This document shows positions 4,468-9,553 of a stretch of DNA of 9,553 nucleotides, in pieces. Source of the DNA: Cloacimonetes bacterium SCGC AAA252-N17 (GTDB taxonomy: Bacteria; Cloacimonadota; Cloacimonadia; JGIOTU-2); NCBI GenBank assembly GCA_000404785.1, contig ASNI01000136.1:1-9553 (forward strand). The letters run 5' to 3'. The notes beneath the pieces were generated by a model. That model was not told the origin of the DNA and made no database searches. It saw only the letters and a program-made list of their open reading frames with translations. Position numbers and translations under genes: made by a program. Position 1 is the first letter of the stretch. Each line of letters opens with the position of its first letter.

Positions 4468-7176
4468 TTACCTTATCAACAACATCTTTTTTGCTACATA
4501 ATATCCACCACAACTTAATTTATAAAAATACACACCACTCGGAACTTTATTTCCCCTCATATCAGTCCCATCCCAGACTATATCTATTTTTTCACAGAAA
4601 CTGTCGCCCTCGTTATTGTACTTTTTGATAAGTTGTCCTTTTATATTATAGATAGATAATGAGTAATCCTTAATTCTCTCATTGTCCAATGGCATGAATG
4701 TTATTGCAGTAAATGAACAAAAGGGATTTGGTTTATTTTGTAAAAGGTATAAATCGCTATTAAATTCATCCGGCTCATCTACTCCATATCCCTGCCACTC
4801 ATATGCACCTCTATCTATTATATCATTATATATTCGAGTATTACCTGACAGATCAAACTCTGGTAAGTTGAGACCTGTAGTATCCGGAGTACCTGTGTCT
4901 ATGCACGGAGAGTTGGATGTTAAACGAAAATCCCTGCTTATTTCATTTAAAAATAAGGGATCTTCTGAGAAAATATTATTCCCACCATCTTGTACCCATG
5001 AAGGTAAAGATGAACCTTGAATTAAAGAATATGAGATTATCGGATTTGCACCGGTTCCACTATAATCAAAATCAGCGCTATTTTCCCATAGTATTGTATT
5101 ATATATTATTGGATCAGAATTATCTGCACAAAAAATACCGGCACAATTTGAAAATGAAAGTCCATTATAAACAATTGTGTTGTTTGTAATTATCGGGCTT
5201 GCATTATCACAACAAATACCGTCATTGGGGCTATCTATAATTAGATTTCCGATGATGAGCGGTGCTCCCTGATCAAGACAATAGATCCCCCATTCATTTT
5301 CTTTTATTATATTGTTAATTATGAATGGATTATTTTCGAATTCGCAGTATACACCGCCCCACTGATTTCCAATAATAGTATTATTTTCAATATGAGGACT
5401 CGAATTATATCCACAATAAATGCCCGGATATCCATTATCGTCAATTGTGTTATTTTTTATTAACGGACTACTATATTCTGGTAAATGAATTCCATTGCCA
5501 CCATTACCCTGGATGATATTATTTTCAATTATTCCATTTGAACCCGAACAAATAATTCCAGAATAGTCCGTAAGCAAACCGTTATCTTTAATAATGTTAT
5601 TCATTATTGTAGGATTTGAATCAACTATATAAATACCACATTCATTATTATTAATAATACTATTATTATTGATAATTGGGCAAGAATTACTAGCACATAT
5701 TATCACACTATATAAATTATTCTTCAAAAGGCAATTTTCTATTGTTACCGACGAACGATACATCCCGATTCCACATCCGTATTCAAATTTGCAATAACTC
5801 ACGCTGCTTAATGAGTCATCAAAACCAAGATTGAGAGTTATCCAATTACCATTATTGCCGTAACGAGTAAATACTATTGTGTCATTAATAGCTCCCTGAG
5901 CAATGATAGTTCCGTCAATTACCAAACCTCCAGCAGTCGCATTAGATCCCGTATATAGTTGTATTAATGTTCCCGGCTCAATGGTGAGTGTTTGACCTTC
6001 GGGAACTGTTGCCCTGCCCTGCACAAGATATGGAGAATTCTCTGCGAACCAGGTCCCTGATATGCTTGCACTATCCTCAATAACCGTATATACAATAATA
6101 TAATCTTCCTTTGTTTCAGTTTCGGAGTTACCATTATCACCTTCTACAGTTAAACACACCGTGTAAAATCCTCCACTATTATAGTCATGTATAGGATTTT
6201 GATCAATAGATGTTTCTCCATCTCCAAAATCCCAGTCCCATGAAGTAATTTCACAATTAAAAGCTGCAGAAAGATTAGTGAACTGTACTATCAATTGAGA
6301 AAATCCCACAGTCGAATCTGCACAAAATTCAGCCACAATTTCAGAAGCATCGTTATAATAATAGAATGCCCCCATGTCAGGTCGTGTACCATCCGGGTCT
6401 GGGGGGAAAAACGGATTCCCAGTATTAATACATGGCGAATTCTCTGTTAAGTTGAAATTTCCGATAGCCGTATTTACAAACTGCGGATCTTCATCAATAT
6501 TACCCTCACCTATCCATCCTCCTTGAATATTTGAATAATTTACAGAAAGTGTGCCTGAATAAAAGATAATCTCTCCAGGGCTATCATTCCATAGAATACA
6601 ATTATCCAAACTAATATTAGAACTATTGCACGCAACACCGCTACCGGAATTACCATAAATAGTTAAATTTTTCATAGATGTATTTGATTGAATGCAGATA
6701 ATCCCACCACCTACATTAGCTGTATTTTCAGTAACCACAAGATATTCTAATTTTGGGCTCGATGCATTACAGAAGATTCCACCTCCGACTGCATAACTCC
6801 CATTAATTAAAGTAAAGCCCATTAAAACAGCGGTAGAATCTTCACTATTTGCAAAACTTACAACACTTCCATTTTGATTACCGTCAATTATCGTTTGTGA
6901 AATATAATTCGCATCTTCTGATATGAGGAACAACGATGCAACTACGATATTCTTACCGGTAAAATCGATATTTTCTGTGTATGTTGCTGGATGAACTAAA
7001 ACGGTATCACCATCTGTAGATGCATCAATCCCTTCTTGTATAGTTAGGTAATTACCAGTTCCAGTTGTATCAACAATAATTGTCTCTGCGAATAGTAATG
7101 AGAAATTTAGAATTATAAGGAATGGAAATGTAAATAAAACTGATAAAATTATTAGAAGAAATTTTTGGTTGAACAT
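4468..7176 (-). CDS. Exported right-handed beta-helix protein with PKD domain and sorting-type C-terminus
   Basis: This 902-residue protein opens with a signal peptide (1-30, a hydrophobic stretch ending LLFA before ETI). Residues 31-275 form a first parallel beta-helix of the pectate-lyase type (TIQEGIDAS.DGDTVLVHP), with DMGA at the end of the section. A PKD domain follows at about 282-363 (WDWDFGDGET at 313-322), then a linker with VPEGQTLTIEPGT (390-402). A second helix at about 455-720 is built from ~22-residue coils of the kind P-x-I-x-N-N-x-I-x-x-N-x-x-G-I-x-C. The C-terminus (about 807-902) carries LLQNKPNPF, IYNIKGQLI, WDGTDMRGNKVPSGVYFYKL and a basic tail KKMLLIR. This is the FlgD-Ig-like domain used as a type IX-style sorting signal. 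The helix could bind or cut polysaccharide; no catalytic residues are recognisable, so no reaction is assigned. It has its own promoter and ribosome site, and no terminator is visible before gmk. Confidence 0.93.
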   Translation of the reverse strand: MFNQKFLLIILSVLFTFPFLIILNFSLLFAETIIVDTTGTGNYLTIQEGIDASTDGDTVLVHPATYTENIDFTGKNIVVASLFLISEDANYISQTIIDGNQNGSVVSFANSEDSTAVLMGFTLINGSYAVGGGIFCNASSPKLEYLVVTENTANVGGGIICIQSNTSMKNLTIYGNSGSGVACNSSNISLDNCILWNDSPGEIIFYSGTLSVNYSNIQGGWIGEGNIDEDPQFVNTAIGNFNLTENSPCINTGNPFFPPDPDGTRPDMGAFYYYNDASEIVAEFCADSTVGFSQLIVQFTNLSAAFNCEITSWDWDFGDGETSIDQNPIHDYNSGGFYTVCLTVEGDNGNSETETKEDYIIVYTVIEDSASISGTWFAENSPYLVQGRATVPEGQTLTIEPGTLIQLYTGSNATAGGLVIDGTIIAQGAINDTIVFTRYGNNGNWITLNLGFDDSLSSVSYCKFEYGCGIGMYRSSVTIENCLLKNNLYSVIICASNSCPIINNNSIINNNECGIYIVDSNPTIMNNIIKDNGLLTDYSGIICSGSNGIIENNIIQGNGGNGIHLPEYSSPLIKNNTIDDNGYPGIYCGYNSSPHIENNTIIGNQWGGVYCEFENNPFIINNIIKENEWGIYCLDQGAPLIIGNLIIDSPNDGICCDNASPIITNNTIVYNGLSFSNCAGIFCADNSDPIIYNTILWENSADFDYSGTGANPIISYSLIQGSSLPSWVQDGGNNIFSEDPLFLNEISRDFRLTSNSPCIDTGTPDTTGLNLPEFDLSGNTRIYNDIIDRGAYEWQGYGVDEPDEFNSDLYLLQNKPNPFCSFTAITFMPLDNERIKDYSLSIYNIKGQLIKKYNNEGDSFCEKIDIVWDGTDMRGNKVPSGVYFYKLSCGGYYVAKKMLLIR
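5077..5697 (-). repeat. Tandem beta-helix coil repeats (about 22-23 codons each)
   Basis: Residues 494-700 of the beta-helix protein consist of about nine successive coils sharing S-x-P-x-I-x-N-N-x-I-x-x-N-x-x-G-I-x-C. The clearest units end at C588, C611, C633, C656 and C683, spaced 22-27 residues. At DNA level the units are diverged, but AATAATAxTATT and its variants recur. Two coils carry Ile517 or Leu565 in place of Cys. These are protein structural repeats rather than a mobile or regulatory array. Confidence 0.8.
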
Positions 7177-7184
7177 AATATATA

Positions 7185-7189
7185 CTCCT
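7185..7189 (-). promoter_or_regulatory. Shine-Dalgarno of the beta-helix gene
   Basis: AGGAG reads on the minus strand from 7189 to 7185, with 8 bases to the ATG at 7176. It is the best ribosome site in the window and fixes this start, which also begins a good signal peptide. Confidence 0.8.
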
Positions 7190-7209
7190 ATTATTTTTTA
7201 ATTACCAAT

Positions 7210-7238
7210 ACATTAAAAGTATTATTTTTTTATGTCAA
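7210..7238 (-). promoter_or_regulatory. Candidate sigma-70 promoter of the beta-helix gene
   Basis: On the minus strand a perfect -35 TTGACA (7238-7233) is followed by a 17-base A/T spacer and TAATGT (7215-7210), which keeps the three strongest -10 positions (T1, A2, T6). Transcription would start near 7203, giving a leader of roughly 27 bases with the AGGAG site inside it. The site lies downstream of the terminator at 7262-7300, so the gene would be transcribed independently of the broken gene upstream. The region is so A/T-rich that chance matches are possible. Confidence 0.5.
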
Positions 7239-7261
7239 ATTAGTTATCACTAAAATTCTTT

Positions 7262-7300
7262 AAGAAAAAGCATGCGAAGGTGATCAACCCTCACATGCTT
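7262..7300 (-). terminator. Intrinsic terminator of the upstream surface-protein gene
   Basis: Read on the minus strand, AAGCATGTGAGGGT (7300-7287) pairs with ACCTTCGCATGCTT (7281-7268) around a 5-base loop. All 14 positions pair if two G-U pairs are allowed, and the stem runs straight into a T-rich tail (TTTTTCTT). On the plus strand the same two positions would be C-A mismatches, so the structure is built for minus-strand transcripts. It lies 38 bases after the stop at 7338. Confidence 0.85.
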
Positions 7301-7337
7301 AAATTTTATTCTCAATATTTTATGATACAATGTATTT

Positions 7338-9473
7338 CTACTGAAGAAATATCATCTTCTTTACAACAGATTTATTATTACAAGTCAATTTGTAGAAGTA
7401 AATACCATTTGCTACTTGAAGGTTATTATTATTTTTACCATCCCATGTAATCGAAGAGTCTTCACTCTCCAATTTGTATATCTTTACCAATTGCCCTTTG
7501 AGATTATATATCTTCAATTGAGCTTTTTCTACATTTTTAGGCAAGCTGAATGATATTGTCGTTGAAGTACTGAAAGGATTTGGATAGTGTGATATTTCCA
7601 GATTGTTTATTGGCTCATCTTCGATATGATTATATCTTCCATTGGCAATTAATACATAATCTACTTCTTCTGATCCGAAAGACGGCATATCGAAAAAGAA
7701 TCTTACGCCATTGTCTTTAGCAAACTCAAAATAAAAATCATCATCTCTTAATATTTCTACAGTAACATTTCTTTGGTTCTGTAAAGATACTGCTTCTTTA
7801 ATTGGAATATTTATAATGTCTATCTCTTCTTTACCGCCAGGTTCAGGTATTATTGTGATTTCTGAAATCTGAATATCTCTCGAAGGTTTTAATGAGATCA
7901 CACCGTTAGAGAAATTTATTTCGTTAGAATATATGTCTGTGAACGATGTATAATATTCTTCATGAAGTCCAATAACGTCTAAAGTATCGATACCGGTTGT
8001 ATCCTTGCATGTAGTCCTACCCGCGATGAGTTCACCTTTGCCGGAAGCAGAAGCCTTACTTGAAATAAGAGAGCTTGTAACCTTTAAGTATATCAAGTCA
8101 ACCGGTGGAATATTAAAATCATCGAGATATAGTAGTAGAGAGTCATCAGCTGTAAGTGTAATTATACTATCCTTGCCTGTAGAATATTTGATTTGCGATT
8201 TGGTGCTGTAGGGGAATATCTAACCATTTGCATTATTAACACCAATCTCTACTTCCTTAGAATGTCCGACACCGACCAATTGTACCATATCGAGGTAATT
8301 TCTGTTATTTTGGTCTTCTTTTATTTGAAAATCCGATTTACCAGGATATATAGAATTTTTATCTAAGATGATATAATCAAATTGATCTTTATCCTGATTT
8401 TCAGCTAAAGGTAATATATTATTACAATATTTGTTATCAACATAAATTGAAGGGCATCCTGTTCCTGGCGTGTATTGTTTAATAAGATACCAAATAATGC
8501 CGGGATAACTAATTGTTGTGATTAAACCATTAAAAGCATCAGAAGTACATACAATTGGGTGATTGTACCATCCCTCTACATCATTGATCTTAAGTCTTAC
8601 ATTTCCAGCAGTAACTCCAGAACCGATTATTTCATCTTTTGGGGGAATATGTAAATCAACCGTACCGTTATCATTGAATTGGGTATATGAAGTATTATTT
8701 AGAGGATAGGTATGTTCACCATCGTCTTCATCCCATTCTATCATAATCTTATACCATGTATAAATATCTCCCTGATAAGGTGCGTTAAACTTCAGAGTAT
8801 AAAGATGATTATAATAGAGTTGACTACAATACGCATTAGATTGATTTACCGGATATATGCCCTTTGGTTCAGAAGTATAACTATACAATTTTGGTATCGG
8901 AGGTTTATTGGATGGAGAGTACTCCACTGTCGATTCTTTCGTTAGAACACCGTCTTCATAAATTTTTATTGTAAGCGGACCTGTATAATTGTCTTGAATA
9001 ATTATTCTTTTATAGAAAGTTCCAAAAGGTATTGAAGACTGGTTGAAATTACTCGTATGCTTAGAAATAGATTGATTATCTATTAAAAGAGTTCCATCTT
9101 CTTTTTCTAAAGAAAATGTAACATTAGGTGACTGAGTGCTACAATTATGTAAAAAGAACAATAACTCATTATTACTGCCATTAGTATTTGTAGGATTATC
9201 ATAACTATAAAAATAGGATTCTAGAAAAATGTAATTTGGATCGGTAATATCATATTGACACCATCCAGAGTTAACTGTTAGTATATCACCTGAGTCCCAA
9301 CGCTGTTTTGCTGGATTTTCTGTATTTGGATCATAAGGCCAATTTTGTATAAAGTCAGGTTGAGAATCATAATAAAAAGATGCATCAGTATTTGATAATT
9401 CACTAAAAGGTTCTTTGTTATATATACTGTAATAGTAACAATCGTAATTATTATAATTCTTAGGTTCAAGTTT
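7338..9473 (-). pseudogene. Secreted surface protein with sorting-type C-terminus, broken by an in-frame TAG and lacking its 5' end
   Basis: One minus-strand frame runs from 9473 to the stop at 7340-7338. It holds 417 codons, one TAG at 8222-8220, then 293 more codons. The frame is the same on both sides, and the protein sense continues (VEIGVNNANG-stop-IFPYSTKSQ). Upstream it halts at a TAA (9476-9474) inside the inverted repeat, with no credible start or signal peptide, so the N-terminus has been lost. Visible parts are a Tyr/Asn-rich region, an Ig-like stretch with WYKIMIEWDEDDGEHTY, and a module starting CPSIYVDNKYCNNILPLAE (near 8456) that ends in YLDMVQLVGVGH. The last part is a FlgD-Ig/type IX-like domain with YPNPF, IYNLKGQLV, WDGKNNNN and GIYFYKL, ending KKMIFLQ. 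Internal TTG codons exist, but none gives an exported start. The function is unknown; it was probably a cell-surface or secreted protein. Confidence 0.8.
8220..8222 (-). other. In-frame TAG interrupting the surface-protein frame
   Basis: The single stop separates two long open stretches in one frame. TAG differs by one base from CAG, AAG or GAG, any of which would suit this place in the protein. The codons around it (GGT TAG ATA) show no known readthrough context, and gmk and rpoZ in this window also end in TAG, so the codon is read as stop here. Confidence 0.85.
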
Positions 9474-9517
9474 TTATTGCAACAAACTTACAAAAAAGGA
9501 TAAGTTTGTTGCAATAA
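9474..9517. repeat. Perfect 17-bp inverted repeat with 10-base loop
   Basis: TTATTGCAACAAACTTA (9474-9490) is the exact reverse complement of TAAGTTTGTTGCAATAA (9501-9517), around the loop CAAAAAAGGA. The left arm supplies the TAA that ends the minus-strand surface gene's frame, and the right arm abuts the ATG at 9518. There is no T tract on the downstream side in either direction, so it is not a standard terminator. It is likely part of an insertion-sequence end. Confidence 0.85.
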
Positions 9518-9553
9518 TGAAGAAGTATAAGAGATTAAAGAATGAAGAGCGAG
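9518..9553 (+). CDS. Possible IS30-family transposase, first 12 codons (runs off window)
   Basis: The frame from ATG 9518 reads MKKYKRLKNEER and is open to the window edge. The pattern M-K-K-Y-K-x-L-x-x-E-E-R is typical of the very N-terminus of IS30-family transposases, just before their helix-turn-helix. A Shine-Dalgarno-like AAGGA sits in the hairpin loop at about 9496-9500, rather far from the ATG (17 bases). The position, right beside a perfect inverted repeat that truncates another gene, supports an insertion sequence. Only 12 residues are visible, so another transposase family or an unrelated gene remains possible. Confidence 0.45.

Noticed and set aside
5077..5697. Regularly spaced AATAATA-type repeats as a CRISPR or regulatory array.
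   Set aside because: The period follows 22-23 codons in one frame and varies with the protein; these are beta-helix coil repeats.
7338..8096. A stand-alone 252-residue protein starting at the TTG at 8096.
   Set aside because: The frame continues upstream without interruption to the TAG at 8222, with protein sense conserved across it. No signal peptide or ribosome site marks the TTG.
8220..8222. TAG reassigned to an amino acid in this organism.
   Set aside because: gmk (3812-3814) and rpoZ (3580-3582) end in TAG at their expected family lengths, so TAG works as a stop here.
9474..9517. The inverted repeat as a rho-independent terminator.
   Set aside because: Each strand has A-rich rather than T-rich sequence after the stem, so there is no release tract in either direction.

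Overview
The window comes from an AT-rich, Gram-negative-type bacterium. It carries an Mla-type lipid transporter permease. It also carries two large secreted or surface proteins whose C-termini look like the FlgD-Ig/type IX-style sorting domains of Bacteroidota, Cloacimonadota, Marinimicrobia and related candidate phyla. My best guess from protein style and base composition is a Cloacimonadota-like lineage; this is inference, since no marker here settles it.

Left edge (1-304): the last 32 codons of a GIY-YIG endonuclease on the plus strand are followed at once by a decayed tRNA-Pro-like sequence. That sequence has an intact 3' half ending in CCA, but a damaged 5' half and anticodon loop. A short ladder of four degenerate ~10-bp units then runs into the 3' end of trmL.

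Housekeeping block (293-4396, all minus strand): in transcription order it reads gmk, rpoZ, a family 4 uracil-DNA glycosylase, dnaB, mlaE, trmL. Neighbouring genes overlap or are separated by only a few bases, which suggests one co-transcribed unit for nucleotide supply, transcription, DNA repair and replication, outer-membrane lipid transport and tRNA modification. The intended start of the glycosylase is probably a TTG just after rpoZ.

Surface-protein block (4468-9473, minus strand, visibly more AT-rich): first an intact 902-residue exported right-handed beta-helix protein with a PKD domain and a sorting-type C-terminus, with its own Shine-Dalgarno and a plausible sigma-70 promoter. Upstream of that promoter lies a strong intrinsic terminator that closes a second surface-protein gene. 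This second gene looks like a pseudogene. One reading frame of about 711 codons is interrupted by a single in-frame TAG, and its 5' end is cut off at 9474.

Right edge (9474-9553): a perfect 17-bp inverted repeat sits directly before an ATG on the plus strand. That ATG opens a frame resembling the N-terminus of an IS30-family transposase. The simplest reading is that an insertion sequence entered the surface-protein gene and the rest of that gene is now decaying. I see no CRISPR array, toxin-antitoxin pair or clearly new system. The most unusual items are the GIY-YIG/tRNA-remnant junction, the single-TAG surface gene beside the putative insertion, the hairpin abutting the transposase start, and a cysteine ladder in the beta-helix protein.
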